Part shown: piece by piece, positions 9,378 to 19,331 of the stretch
How the letters are laid out: each line of letters starts with the position of its first letter
Numbering within the stretch: position 1 is the stretch's first letter
Source of the DNA: UBA4416 sp964541155
Lineage (GTDB): Bacteria; Bacteroidota; Bacteroidia; B-17B0; Aurantibacillaceae
Assembly (NCBI GenBank): GCA_964541155.1
Contig: CAZIPC010000001.1
Coordinates: 496,001-560,000, forward strand
DNA length: 64,000 nt
Direction of reading: 5' to 3'
Notes under the pieces: model-generated
What the model was told of the DNA's origin: nothing
What the model saw: only the letters and a program-made list of their open reading frames with translations
Databases searched by the model: none
Translations under genes and position numbers: made by a program

Positions 9378-9385
9378 CAAATATA
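9378..9385 (-). promoter_or_regulatory. -7 promoter element upstream of wzm
   Basis: Read on the minus strand this is TATATTTG, an exact match to the Bacteroidota -7 consensus TAnnTTTG. It would start transcription about 4 bases before the wzm TTG codon, giving a very short leader. A -33 TTTG at standard spacing is not evident. Confidence 0.45.
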
Positions 9386-9470
9386 TTAATCGCTTTAATC
9401 AATAAACATAAAAAAATTAAAGATATTGACTTTATTTATTTAATAACCTTTCAAATAACTAATTTTAAAT

Positions 9471-9503
9471 AAAAAAAGCTACCTCAACTTGGTAGCTTTT
9501 TTT
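9471..9503 (-). terminator. Rho-independent terminator after the giant surface-protein gene
   Basis: A 13-bp perfect inverted repeat (AAAAAAAGCTACC, loop TCAACTT, GGTAGCTTTTTTT) lies 22 bases past the stop of the 9526-17460 gene. It has A and T tracts on both sides, so it could act in either direction. Position suggests it ends the giant gene and insulates the polysaccharide operon. Confidence 0.85.
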
Positions 9504-9525
9504 ACTTGTTATAAAATATTAGTGA

Positions 9526-12500
9526 TTATTGTTTAACCAATTTTTCTGTTTTAAGCAGTTTGCCATTATTAATAACCCTAATCATATACATTCCTTCTTC
9601 TATATTTGATACATTTAAAATAGATGTTTGATTAGTTATATTTTCTTTTAAAACTAACTTACCAATAGCGTCATACACCTCAACAGAAGTTACTCCTTGC
9701 ATTTCTTTTAATACCGAAACATTTAACATACCTTTTGTTGGATTTGGATAAATTGAAATTAAATTATTATCTAACTCTTTAACTCCTGAACAATTATTTA
9801 CTGCTACAGTAACATAAGCACTCGATGAACATCCATTTTCAAATACAGTAACAGTATAAGTTGATGTGACAGTTGGAGTAACAGATGTTATCATTGTAAT
9901 AGCTCCATTAGACCACATATATGTTGTTGCATTAGTTGATGCTGATAGAATTGATGCTCCAGTACTACCATCATCACATAATAATGTTTGAGAAGCAGTT
10001 GCTGATACAGAAGGTATTGGATAAACTGTAACAGAACTAATTGCTGTTCCTGAACATCCTGTTGCACTTATTCCTGTTACTGTGTATGTTGAATTAGCGG
10101 TTGGAGTTACGATTGCGCTTCCACTCGAAAAAGAATATGTTGCTGCCCCTGTTGGTGTAATAGTGAATGAACTACCCTCACAAATAGAACCACTATTGGT
10201 ATTAAATAATAAACTAGGGTTTACCGTTAAAGTCATAACAGCAGTTCCTAAACATCCCTGAGCGCTTGTTCCTATTACAGAATAAGACGTTGTTGTACTT
10301 GGCGATACAATATTTGAACCGCCAGAATAAGTATACGTAACTGCTCCTGATGGTGTTATAGTATATGTTTCACCTGTACAAATTACACCTCCATTTAATG
10401 TAATTGTTGGTAATGCATTAACATCTAAATTTACTATTGCAGTACCTAAACATCCGGTTCCGTTGTCTCCAGTAATCGTATAGGTTGTATTTACCAATGG
10501 AGAAACTATATTAGTGCCTCCAGAGTACGAATAAGATAATGCACCTGTAGGTGCTATCGTATATGATTCTCCAACGCAGATAGTTGAATTAACTGCAGAA
10601 ATAACAGGCGTAGTATTATAACCTACTGATACCGTTGCCGAATTAGAGCAGCCATTACTAGATGTTCCTATTACTGTATACACAGATGCTGATGTAGGTG
10701 TTACTGTTTCTGTTGCAACAGTTGATCCTGTAGACCAAGTATACGATGTTGCTCCTGTTGCTGATAATACTGCTGTATTGCCAGAACATACTGTACTATT
10801 TGATGTAGTAGCTAATACACTTGGTAATGGATTTACCGTTACTGTATATGGTGCTGATGATATCACACATCCATTAACATCTGTAGCGGTTAATACATAG
10901 TTTGTGTTAACTGTTGGAGTTTGAGTAGTAACACTTGTTGTTGCTACTGTTGATGCTCCATTACTCCATACAAATGATGCAAATGCAGGGGCTGCTCCTC
11001 CTCCAAAGTTAGAACTAATAATATTTAACATGTACTCCTCAAATTCACCCCATGAAACTGCGATATTAGGACTATTTATACCACCGCCTTCACGTGCAAT
11101 AACACGCATACGAGTTAATCCAGAGAATGCACTTGATGGCACTGTGAATGAACCTGTTTCTGAATGCGCTCCTGATGTAGTTGTAGCAGAAGTATAAACT
11201 TGTTCTCCAGCATCTGTAAATACACCATTTCTGTTGTAATCAATATAAATTGCCATGCCGTTTGAATAAGCGGTACCAGTTGTTGAAGAAGCTATCGTAA
11301 AGGTATGCAAAGCACCTGCTGTAATATTATAAGGACCAAAAGCGGTAAAATCTGAATAACTACCTGCTACTCCAGTTGCTGTACCTATGGTACCAACTAA
11401 TGAGTTAATAGGTGTTGAGTTATTTAAAACAGTTGTAGTACCACTCTTAATAGTAATGTTAGCAAAATCTTCATCAGTAGTAGGATAAGTAACTGCTGGT
11501 GGAAGTGTGTAGACTGCAGGGCCAGTTACTGGAAAGTATTCAGATAATCCTACTGAGTTACCAACGCATATTGGATTTGATGTTCCTGATACAATTGGAG
11601 GGACTGTAATTGCATAAATTACTGTTACAGATTTTGTACTAATTGCTGTACATGCTCCATCAATAGCTGTTACCACATATGTGTATGTTCCAGGGTTTGG
11701 AGGAGTTAAAGTTACTGAAGAACCAGTTACTGATGTTGTAATTCCACTTCCTGAAGTTGATGTCCATGTATAAGCATACGTATTTGCAGATCCTGTTTTA
11801 ACTGCTGTTAATACTAATGGTGTGTTAGGACACAATGTATTAGTTGATGCTGATGCTGTTACAGCATCTGGGATAGTTACACTTTGTGTTACCATTGCAC
11901 GTGGACTTGTACAAGAACCACTATTAATAGAGGTTACATACCATGATGTAGTTGTATTAATAGAAGTTGAGTAGTTTGGACTTGCTCCACTTTGCAACAC
12001 ATTAGTAGCCGTTGGTGATGAGTACCATAAATAAGATGTACCTCCACTAACCGATGCTGTAGGAACCGCTACACCACATTGTGTAGCATCACTTACTACT
12101 GGCGTAGTTGGTATTGGATTTACTACCACTGCTACTGTTCCTGTGTTTGAACAAGTAGTTAATGTATTTGTTAAAGAAACAGTATAAATCTGCGAAACAG
12201 GTAAAGCACCTGCATTAACTGGATTGATAGCTGCTGTATTGCTATTTACAGAGCCCGGATTCCAAACAAATGTATTTGAAGAAGTAGTATTAGTTCCTAA
12301 ATTACCCGTAAATGCTATCAAAGGACGTAATGTAGTTGCCGAACCTGTTGTTAAAGTGCAGGCTCCTACTGCCGCCGAATAAATAGTGCTATTAGCAGAC
12401 GTATAAGTATACGAAACACTACTTGATGTACCCGCTACTGATCCTGAAGATACTGCATCATGACAAATCTCAATCAATACATTTGAATTTCCATCCCATA

Positions 12501-15500
12501 AAAATGGCGTATCAAATGAATGAACGTTTGCACCTAATGACACTGAATAAGTATAAGGTCCATAAACTAAATTAACTGGCGTTGGTTCATATGCAGTAGT
12601 TAGTGCTGACGTTGTAGTGTGTCCCATTTTTATAGTAAAATTATTAATAGCACCAGCGCCTACTGTTGTTGCATTAAACTTCATATCTGTGATATTACCT
12701 CCATATATACCAGCAGCATTTAACTCAGCTTTAGTATACAAATATTGTACTTTTCTTTCCATAGTAATACCAGCCCCTTGGTTATAAGGGCTACTAGTTG
12801 TTGTTCCATACAAAGAACTTCCGACAGTTGCCGTACCAACTGTTAAATTTACTGATTGCGCATTTAAATTTACTGCACCACCTGAACAAATTACAGATGG
12901 GGTAGCTAGCGTTGTAACAGGTGGTAAACTTCTTAATGTGAAAGTAGCTACTGCATTTGCGCTACAAACACCATCACTGGCTAATAAATTATACACATAA
13001 TTTCCAGGCAATGTTGGTGTAACAGAAACAACACTTCCCGATACTACTGAAGTCATTCCACTTCCTAGTGAAGGTGTTGCTGACCAACTATATGCATAAA
13101 CATTGTTTGTTCCTGTTTTAGTAGCTGTTAAGGTTACTGTATTTAAACTTCCATAACAAAAAACACTATTTGATGCCGTAGCTGTAACAACATCTGCTAC
13201 CGTTACTGACTCTGTTATCATAGCTCTTGAACTTTCGCACATTCCATTATAAGACGCCACATACCATGTTGTTGTATTACTAATAGCTGAAGTGAAATTT
13301 GAAATAGCTCCACTTTGTAATGCATTAGTAGATGTTGGAGTAGCATACCAATTATAATAAACACCACCACTTACTGATGCTGTTGGTATACCATAACCAC
13401 ACTGTGAAGAATTGGCAACTGTTGGTGCTGTAGGAATTGCATTCACAGTAATTCCAACTGTTCCGGTAGCAGAACATCCAGTAGTGGCGTTAGTAGCTGT
13501 AACTGTGTAAATTGAATTAACAGCTATACTAGAAGTATTAATTGGATTAACAGTTGCTGTTTGTGTATTAATAGCGCCTGGATTCCACTGCCACGTGTAA
13601 CCTGATAAATCTTCTCCAATATTCATGGTATACTCTTCATACTCACCATAATAAACTGCCTGAGTTGGACTTGATATTAATCCTTCATTTGATATAAGAC
13701 GCATACGAGTTAATCCTTTACTAGCTGATAAAGGCACAGTAAATGAACCCGTTTCTGTATGTGCACCAGATGTAGTTGCTGCCGAGGTATATACTTGCTC
13801 TCCGGCATCTGTAAACACACCATTTCTATTATAATCAATATAAATAGCTAAGGCATTAGAATACGCTGTTCCTGAAGTAGATGAACCCAAAGTAAAAGTA
13901 TAAACAGATCCTCTAACTAATAAATAGTTACCAAAAGAAGTAAAGTTTGAATAACTACCTGCCACACCGGTTGCTGTACCAATGGTTCCTACTAATGAAT
14001 TGTTTGCAGATGAATTACTTAAAATAGTAGTTGTTCCTTTCTTTAAAATGATACTCGCAAAATCCTCATCGTTTGTTGGATAGGTTACTGCAGGTGGTAA
14101 AGTATATGAAGGAACAACTTGCGGACCTGAATTAACATTTAAACCAACATTTGCCGCAGCACATACTATTGATGACGTTGCATAAGCATAAACTTCGGGT
14201 GCCGAATTTAAAGAAACAGTTACAATTGATATTGCAGTACAAATACCATCATTTGCAATAACAGAATAAGAATAAACACCTGCTAAAGTTGGCGTTATTG
14301 CTGTTGATTGACCCAAAACAGAAACCGGCATACCACTATTAGCATTACCTCCTGATGTCCATGAATACGTATAATTTGCATTTGTACTAGTTGCAGTTAA
14401 AATAGCTGTATTAGTTGTGCCAATACAAAGAGTTGGGTTACTTACGTTTGTTACAAGAGCTACAGGAGCACTAACAGTTGTTGTAATTGGAGTTCTTGGT
14501 GTACTCTCACAAGTACCATCAGTAGACGTTACATACCAAGTTGTAGTAGCATTAATTGCTGTTGTATAGTTTGAAATAGAACCTGTTTGTAATACTGCTG
14601 TAGAAGTAGGAGATGCATACCAATTATAAGCCGCTCCTCCTACTAAAGAAGCCGCAGAAACTCCAAGACCACACTGAGATGAATTAGTTACAATTGGAGC
14701 TGATGGAATTTGATTAACCAACACTCCAACAGTTGCTGTATTAGAACAACCTGTAGTACTATATGTAGCTGTAACCGTATATACAGAAAGTGCTGCCGAA
14801 CCATTTGAATTAGTTGGATTAACCGTAGTTGTTTGAGTATTTATTGTACCAGGATTCCATTGCCAGGCAAGAGTAGATGATATATCTTGATTTATATTCA
14901 TCATATATTCTTCGTATTCTCCCCATGAAAATGTTTGTGTAGGACTTGTTATTAACCCCTCGTTAGCCGCAATACGCATGCGGGTTAATCCATTACTAGC
15001 TGTCAAAGGCACTGTAAATGAACCTGTTTCGGTATGTGGACCAGAAGTAGTTGCAGTAGAAGCATATACTTTTTCATTAGCCTCAGTAAACACTCCATTC
15101 CTATTATAATCAATGTATATTGCCATACCATTACTGTATGAGGTTCCAGAAGTGGATGTACTAATACTAAATGTATAAACAGAACCTGGTAATAAAGGAA
15201 AATTACCAAATGATGTAAAGTCTGAATAACTACCAGCCACACCAGTTGCTGTTCCTAATGTTCCTACTAACGAATTATTTGGTGTTGAATTGTTTAAAAT
15301 AGTGGTTGTTCCCTTTTTAATGGTAATATTTGCAAAATCTTCATCACTGGTAGGATAAGTAACTGCTGGAGGCAGAGCATAAGTTGGAGCAACTTGTGGA
15401 CCAGAAATAAGACTTGTTGCTTGTAATGACACATTAGACCCAGAACAAATCAAAGAAGGCGTAGCTAATGCTGTAATTGGAGGCAAATCATTTACCATAA

Positions 15501-17460
15501 GTGTTACGCTTGAAACAGCATTACATACACCATCTGTTGCCATAAGCCCATAAGTATATGTACCAGCAACTGTTGGATTAACAACAACTGTGGATCCAGA
15601 AACAGAAGAAGAAATACCACTACCCACCGAAGGCGATGCATTCCATGTATAACTATAGGTATTACTTGTTCCTATTTTTGTGGCTGTTAAGGTAGCCGAA
15701 TTACTACTACCTATACACACATAAGGAGAACTTGAACTTGCTATTACAGCATCAGGATTGGTTACCGTTGTAGTAACTGCCACTCTTAAATTACTCTCGC
15801 AACTATTTTGAAGGGATGCTACATACCAAGTAGTTGTGCTATTAATTGAGGTTGTATAATTTTGACTAGCTCCGGTTTGTAATACAGTTGTAGATGTTGG
15901 AGAAGCGTACCAATTATAAGCTGTACTACCTGTAACAGATGCCGTTGAAACACCTACTCCACATTGTGTTGAATTACTAACTGTGGGATTACTTGGAAGA
16001 TTTAAAACCGTTACGGTTATTGGTAATCTAGTACTGCTTGAACATACTCCTAACTGAGATTGTGCATAAAACGTATAAGTTCCTGGTGTACTTGTATTTG
16101 GCAATACACTTGTTCCAACTGTTTGTAAAGGTGTTACTGTAGATTGAAGAATTCCTAGAGTTGGAGAATTCCACCAACTAAGTGTAGCTGATGATGTAAC
16201 TGATGCCATAATTACAGCTGAAGGAGAACCTTGACAGACATTTAAATTACTTAATGTAGAAGTTGGAACAGCTGGAACATTTGTTTGTATAACTACGGGT
16301 ATTCCTGCCGCATTAGACCAACAATTAGTAGAAACATCGAAAGCATTTACATAATAGGTTCCAGTTGAAGTAACTGTTAAAGGTGCCGTAGCCGGAGAAT
16401 TTGTATTAGTTCCGATAGCACTTGTTCCTTCCCAATAATAATAAACATTTGGATTAGTAGAAGAAGGTACACTTAAGGTTGTATTTAAACATGCCGGACT
16501 AGCGCCTGCTACCGGAGACGGAGGCAATGGGGCTGTAGGAATATTTGTAACTGATACCGAAGTTGAATTTATTGACCAATTATTTACTAAAGAATTATAT
16601 GTTCTAACGTAATAAGTACCATTAACATTTGCTGTGTAGTTTGAAGTTGTTGGCAAAAGTGTGCTTGTACCCGACGCACTTGTTTGCCAATACCAAGTTT
16701 CATTGGCTGCTGGTGTTCCAGGCACAGAAAGAACTGCTCCCGTAAGACATGTTGGCGCAAGAGTACTTTGAACTACAGCTGGAGGAGCAGCAATAGATGC
16801 ACCAGCTGTAAAATTAACCGTACCTATAAAACCTCTTGATGCAATAAGCCCAGTTAAAGTGCCTCCAAATCCATTGTTGGTTGAACAATCTATTGTACAG
16901 CCATTTGCTGTAAATGTAGCTGTTTGAGTTCCTAATGTAGAATATCTTAAACTAGATAAAGTAACACAAAATTGATAATATGAATTTGAAGGAACTGTAA
17001 AACTCATCCCAGATAAAACAATAGGTGCCAATGCTCCATTACTCGCTGTAGTATTTGCTGTTGTTGAAGCAGTTTGAGAATACTGTAATGTCCAACCATT
17101 AGCTGTACTAACCGCAGCTGTAGTACCCTGCCCAAAACCGGTAGCTGGCTTAGTCCAAAATTGTGACGGATTTGATGCATTTGTGGCACTAGAATAAGCT
17201 CCTATAGAATTAATAATAACTGGATAAGGATTTCCATTATAAAACGTAAAAACACTAATACTTGAACCATTATTATTGGTAAAAGAGGTTGAAATAGATT
17301 GACTGCTAAGCACATTATTTATTAGAAATAAAAACGAAAAAAACAGTATTATGTTACTAAAATAATTAGTCTTTAAATTATGTTTAGAGGCACGTGTGCA
17401 GCCCAAAACAGCATTTAAACCAATCAAATTACAGCTTAATTTGTTAATAAAGTTCTTCAT
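9526..17460 (-). CDS. Giant secreted repeat protein with GEVED and Ig/PKD-like domains and type IX sorting domain
   Basis: This 2644-residue protein is predicted to pass through the Sec and type IX systems and remain on the cell surface or be released. A hydrophobic segment at 35-51 follows an unusually long 34-residue leader. Residues ~55-220 form a beta-rich N-terminal domain. From ~495 to ~2160 there are four super-repeats of about 430 residues. Each has an NWYASPTST-type Ig-like module and a second Ig-like module, and three of the four carry a GEVED domain (IYIDYNRNGVFT near residues 783, 1208 and 2073). The third carries a different ~185-residue domain (~1536-1720). Five ~80-residue Ig/PKD-like modules follow (~2160-2560). 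The last ~80 residues (IYPNPTKG ... EGMYMIRV) are a type A T9SS C-terminal sorting domain. Likely roles are adhesion or matrix; no enzyme motif was seen. Thr, Ser and Asn are abundant. Confidence 0.88.
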   Translation of the reverse strand: MKNFINKLSCNLIGLNAVLGCTRASKHNLKTNYFSNIILFFSFLFLINNVLSSQSISTSFTNNNGSSISVFTFYNGNPYPVIINSIGAYSSATNASNPSQFWTKPATGFGQGTTAAVSTANGWTLQYSQTASTTANTTASNGALAPIVLSGMSFTVPSNSYYQFCVTLSSLRYSTLGTQTATFTANGCTIDCSTNNGFGGTLTGLIASRGFIGTVNFTAGASIAAPPAVVQSTLAPTCLTGAVLSVPGTPAANETWYWQTSASGTSTLLPTTSNYTANVNGTYYVRTYNSLVNNWSINSTSVSVTNIPTAPLPPSPVAGASPACLNTTLSVPSSTNPNVYYYWEGTSAIGTNTNSPATAPLTVTSTGTYYVNAFDVSTNCWSNAAGIPVVIQTNVPAVPTSTLSNLNVCQGSPSAVIMASVTSSATLSWWNSPTLGILQSTVTPLQTVGTSVLPNTSTPGTYTFYAQSQLGVCSSSTRLPITVTVLNLPSNPTVSNSTQCGVGVSTASVTGSTAYNWYASPTSTTVLQTGASQNYTTSINSTTTWYVASLQNSCESNLRVAVTTTVTNPDAVIASSSSPYVCIGSSNSATLTATKIGTSNTYSYTWNASPSVGSGISSSVSGSTVVVNPTVAGTYTYGLMATDGVCNAVSSVTLMVNDLPPITALATPSLICSGSNVSLQATSLISGPQVAPTYALPPAVTYPTSDEDFANITIKKGTTTILNNSTPNNSLVGTLGTATGVAGSYSDFTSFGNFPLLPGSVYTFSISTSTSGTSYSNGMAIYIDYNRNGVFTEANEKVYASTATTSGPHTETGSFTVPLTASNGLTRMRIAANEGLITSPTQTFSWGEYEEYMMNINQDISSTLAWQWNPGTINTQTTTVNPTNSNGSAALSVYTVTATYSTTGCSNTATVGVLVNQIPSAPIVTNSSQCGLGVSAASLVGGAAYNWYASPTSTAVLQTGSISNYTTAINATTTWYVTSTDGTCESTPRTPITTTVSAPVALVTNVSNPTLCIGTTNTAILTATSTNANYTYSWTSGGNANSGMPVSVLGQSTAITPTLAGVYSYSVIANDGICTAISIVTVSLNSAPEVYAYATSSIVCAAANVGLNVNSGPQVVPSYTLPPAVTYPTNDEDFASIILKKGTTTILSNSSANNSLVGTIGTATGVAGSYSNFTSFGNYLLVRGSVYTFTLGSSTSGTAYSNALAIYIDYNRNGVFTDAGEQVYTSAATTSGAHTETGSFTVPLSASKGLTRMRLISNEGLISSPTQAVYYGEYEEYTMNIGEDLSGYTWQWNPGAINTQTATVNPINTSSIAVNSIYTVTATNATTGCSATGTVGITVNAIPTAPTVANSSQCGYGIPTASVSGGVYYNWYATPTSTNALQSGAISNFTSAISNTTTWYVASYNGMCESSRAMITESVTVADVVTATASNSVFCYGSLNTVTLTATKTGTNNVYAYSWSATPSLGSGMTSVVSGSVVSVTPTLPGNYVYNLLASDGVCSANAVATFTLRSLPPVTTLATPSVICSGGAVNLNAQSVNLTVGTATVGSSLYGTTTSSPYNQGAGITMERKVQYLYTKAELNAAGIYGGNITDMKFNATTVGAGAINNFTIKMGHTTTSALTTAYEPTPVNLVYGPYTYSVSLGANVHSFDTPFLWDGNSNVLIEICHDAVSSGSVAGTSSSVSYTYTSANSTIYSAAVGACTLTTGSATTLRPLIAFTGNLGTNTTSSNTFVWNPGSVNSNTAAINPVNAGALPVSQIYTVSLTNTLTTCSNTGTVAVVVNPIPTTPVVSDATQCGVAVPTASVSGGTSYLWYSSPTATNVLQSGASPNYSTSINTTTSWYVTSINSGSCTSPRAMVTQSVTIPDAVTASASTNTLCPNTPLVLTAVKTGSANTYAYTWTSTSGSGITTSVTGSSVTLTPPNPGTYTYVVTAIDGACTAISTKSVTVIYAITVPPIVSGTSNPICVGNSVGLSEYFPVTGPAVYTLPPAVTYPTTDEDFANITIKSGTTTVLNNSTPINSLVGTIGTATGVAGSYSDFTAFGPYNITAGALHTFTIASSTTGTAYSNGMAIYIDYNRNGVFTDAGEQVYTSATTTSGAHSETGSFTVPSSAFSGLTRMRVIAREGGGINSPNIAVSWGEFEEYMLNIISSNFGGGAAPAFASFVWSNGASTVATTSVTTQTPTVNTNYVLTATDVNGCVISSAPYTVTVNPLPSVLATTSNSTVCSGNTAVLSATGATSYTWSTGSTVATETVTPTSASVYTVIGTSSNGCSNSATVSVGYNTTPVISAVNSTICVGESYTIAPTGALSYSYSGGTNIVSPLVNTTYTITGDNGTGCLGTAIVNLDVNALPTITLNGGVICTGETYTITPSGAVTYTYSGGSNIVSPSTTTSYSVIGTSAQGCLGTAVMTLTVNPSLLFNTNSGSICEGSSFTITPTGAATYSFSSGSAIVTPTANSTYTVTGISATGCSGTAISSVTVYPIPSVSATASQTLLCDDGSTGASILSASTNATTYMWSNGAITMITSVTPTVTSTYTVTVFENGCSSSAYVTVAVNNCSGVKELDNNLISIYPNPTKGMLNVSVLKEMQGVTSVEVYDAIGKLVLKENITNQTSILNVSNIEEGMYMIRVINNGKLLKTEKLVKQ
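10990..15980 (-). repeat. Four ~1.3-kb super-repeats inside the giant surface-protein gene
   Basis: Units begin near 15978, 14685, 13410 and 12090 (reading on the minus strand), each opening with an SSQCG- or STQCG-type motif followed by a Trp-Tyr-containing Ig-like module. Units 1, 2 and 4 carry a GEVED module; unit 3 does not. The protein sequence is much more alike between units than the DNA, so the duplications look old or diversifying. Boundaries are approximate (tens of bases). Confidence 0.75.
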
Positions 17461-17612
17461 AAATAATTATTTTTTTTAAATTAATTATAGTTTTTATTAT
17501 ATTAAAACTATATTTTAAAAAAACAAAAAACGTTAAACTTATTAATAATTCCATTTTATGGAAAGGCTATTATTTGAAAAATTACGACATAAACTCAAAA
17601 ATGATTAATAAA

Positions 17613-17650
17613 AAAGGGACTTAGTTCTCTTTATGAGCCTAAGTCCCTTT
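17613..17650 (-). terminator. Rho-independent terminator downstream of the rhodanese gene
   Basis: On the minus strand a 12-bp perfect stem (AAAGGGACTTAG with CTAAGTCCCTTT) is followed by a T run. A small inner CTC/GAG stem caps it. It lies 106 bases past the rhodanese stop and about 150 bases before the giant gene, so it probably ends the Crp-MFS-rhodanese transcript. Confidence 0.8.
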
Positions 17651-17754
17651 GTGCGGGCAAGAAGATTTGCGTTTCGAACCAGTTTATTAGTGATTTGATG
17701 CAAATTGTTGATTATCAAAGAAATTTACCTAAGAAGGGTAAGCGAAGTACATAA
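17651..17754. other. Intergenic segment with tRNA-like 3' scrap
   Basis: This ~100-bp stretch separates the rhodanese stop from the terminator. Read on the minus strand it ends in TTCTTGCCCGCAC directly before the terminator, with GGTTCGAAAC upstream, which recalls the T-arm and 3' acceptor strand of a tRNA-Leu. No matching 5' half or CCA is present. On the plus strand one frame is open without a start codon and ends at 17754. It is less A+T rich than flanking DNA. The rest of 17461-17755 holds only the terminator and an 8-bp AT hairpin at 17487-17511. Confidence 0.35.
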
Positions 17755-17755
17755 G

Positions 17756-18061
17756 TTAGTTCTTATCTTCAAACCACCCGAAAGTCCCTCCTTCAAGAAA
17801 ATAAACTTCATTGTTGGAAATACCTCTTAAAATGGAAGCAGCCTTTTCTGACCGTCCGCCGCCTTTACCGCATGAGGTAATAATTATTTTATCAGGTTCT
17901 GGAATAAAATTACCTGCTTCAATAATTTCTATGGACAAATTACCGGCAAAGGGTAAATGTTTCTCAATGAACTCGGCTTTACTTCTTACATCAATAACCA
18001 TTAGGTTCTTTCTTTCGTTAAGCAATTGTTTGAGTTCCAAAGGAGTTATGCTTGTTTTCAT
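17756..18061 (-). CDS. Rhodanese-like sulfurtransferase domain protein
   Basis: This 101-residue single rhodanese domain is a small sulfur-carrier type of protein. The N-terminal VIDVRSKAEF (22-31) is the CH2A-like motif. The active-site loop CGKGGGR places the catalytic Cys at 64 and Arg at 70, matching the six-residue loop of sulfurtransferases rather than the seven-residue loop of Cdc25-type arsenate or phosphate enzymes. No signal peptide is visible, so it is likely cytoplasmic. Its ATG lies inside the end of the MFS gene (44-base overlap, another frame), so the two are co-transcribed and probably translationally coupled. A link to sulfur-compound handling or detoxification is inference. 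Confidence 0.88.
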   Translation of the reverse strand: MKTSITPLELKQLLNERKNLMVIDVRSKAEFIEKHLPFAGNLSIEIIEAGNFIPEPDKIIITSCGKGGGRSEKAASILRGISNNEVYFLEGGTFGWFEDKN

Positions 18062-19313
18062 TTTTTGTTATACTTTTTTTAATTATCCAATCCGTAAGTT
18101 TTGGCGAATTAGTTTTACAACGCATTCTATTTTCTATTACTAATGATGATATAATAGTTAGAACCGCTACAACAATAATTGAGGCATTAATTCCAAGCGA
18201 ATCAGCAATGATCCCTGTAAGTATTGCACCAATTGCGTAACCCAGATCACGCCATAATCTGAATACACCTAAACTTTTTGCACGATCTTGTGGATTGGTA
18301 TTTTCAGCAACAGTTGCTAAAAAGGTCGGATAAACCATTGCTGTTCCCCAACCTAAAATTGCCGCCAGAATGATAAAGTGCGCAAATGTTGAAGCAAATA
18401 CGAAGAATAAAAGAGCAATTCCTTGCAAAAACATACCCCAGAACAACATGCTTTTTTTACAAAAATGATCAGACATTTTTCCTGTAAATAATTGTCCTAT
18501 TCCCCATACAGCGGGATAAATTGCAGTAACAATACCTACATCTGCAAGGGAAAAATTCTTTTCTGCAAGCAAGATTGGGAATAAGCCCCAAGCCATGCCA
18601 TCATTTAAATTGTTGATTAAACCAGCTTGGGTTACAGATCCAAGATTTCTGTCACGTAAAGTAGTGTCCCAAAAAACATTTTTAAGTAAAGGAATTGAAT
18701 TGCTTGACGCTTCCTTAGCAACATGATGTTTAGTGTCCTTTATGAAGATTAGTGACGTTAAAAAGCCTATAATTGAAAGGGCGATGCCAATATAAAATGG
18801 ATATGGCCTTAACCCGTAATTACTGGCGACCAAGCCTGTGGCGAAAGCAATAATAGCAACTGAAAGATAACCAGCAAATTCATTTAGTCCCATTGCCAAA
18901 CCTCTGCTCTTTTCCCCAACAAGATCAATTTTCATTACCACCGTACTGCTCCATGTTAAGCCTTGATTAATGCCCAAAAGAATATTAGCTACAATGATCC
19001 AGTTCCAGCTTTGAGAAAGCATTAGGATAAACGGAACTGGAATGCCAAAAATCCAACCAATTGTAAGTAAGTTTTTTCTGCCAACTTTATTTGCAAGCGT
19101 TCCTGTAAAGTAGTTAGTGATCGCTTTTACAATTCCAAATACGATAATAAAAGACAAAATTGCTGTTTTTGCAGCTATGTGAAATTCTGCTTCGGCAATT
19201 TGAGGAAGAATAGTCCGTTCCAATCCAACCATACCGCCTACAAACGCATTAACTACGATTAATAAGATGAATTGGTTTAGATTTTCTTTAAGACCGAGTT
19301 TTACATTTTCCAT
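18018..19313 (-). CDS. Major facilitator superfamily transporter
   Basis: This 431-residue protein has about twelve hydrophobic segments with the MFS loop 2-3 motif seen as NKVGRKN, near residue 75. The second half also shows paired helices with GKMSDHFCKK after helix 8. The large internal loop near 195-225 is normal for the family. A hydrophilic tail of ~30 residues overlaps the rhodanese start. It belongs to a three-gene cassette with a Crp/Fnr regulator upstream and rhodanese downstream, with base composition less A+T rich than surrounding genes. The substrate is not inferable; a drug, metalloid or sulfur-compound efflux role is possible. Confidence 0.85.
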   Translation of the reverse strand: MENVKLGLKENLNQFILLIVVNAFVGGMVGLERTILPQIAEAEFHIAAKTAILSFIIVFGIVKAITNYFTGTLANKVGRKNLLTIGWIFGIPVPFILMLSQSWNWIIVANILLGINQGLTWSSTVVMKIDLVGEKSRGLAMGLNEFAGYLSVAIIAFATGLVASNYGLRPYPFYIGIALSIIGFLTSLIFIKDTKHHVAKEASSNSIPLLKNVFWDTTLRDRNLGSVTQAGLINNLNDGMAWGLFPILLAEKNFSLADVGIVTAIYPAVWGIGQLFTGKMSDHFCKKSMLFWGMFLQGIALLFFVFASTFAHFIILAAILGWGTAMVYPTFLATVAENTNPQDRAKSLGVFRLWRDLGYAIGAILTGIIADSLGINASIIVVAVLTIISSLVIENRMRCKTNSPKLTDWIIKKSITKNENKHNSFGTQTIA

Positions 19314-19331
19314 TTTACCCCTATTTATTTA

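Noticed and set aside
15003..15242. Open frames of 60-80 residues inside the giant surface-protein gene
   Set aside because: They are shadows of the main frame in a low-complexity repeat region, without their own start context.
10000..16000. CRISPR-like regular repeats
   Set aside because: The regularity is protein-domain repetition inside one coding frame; unit lengths (~1.3 kb and ~240 bp) and lack of identical short repeats exclude an array.
17605..17754. Short plus-strand open frame ending NLPKKGKRST
   Set aside because: It has no start codon, crosses the terminator hairpin, and is not supported by any recognisable family.
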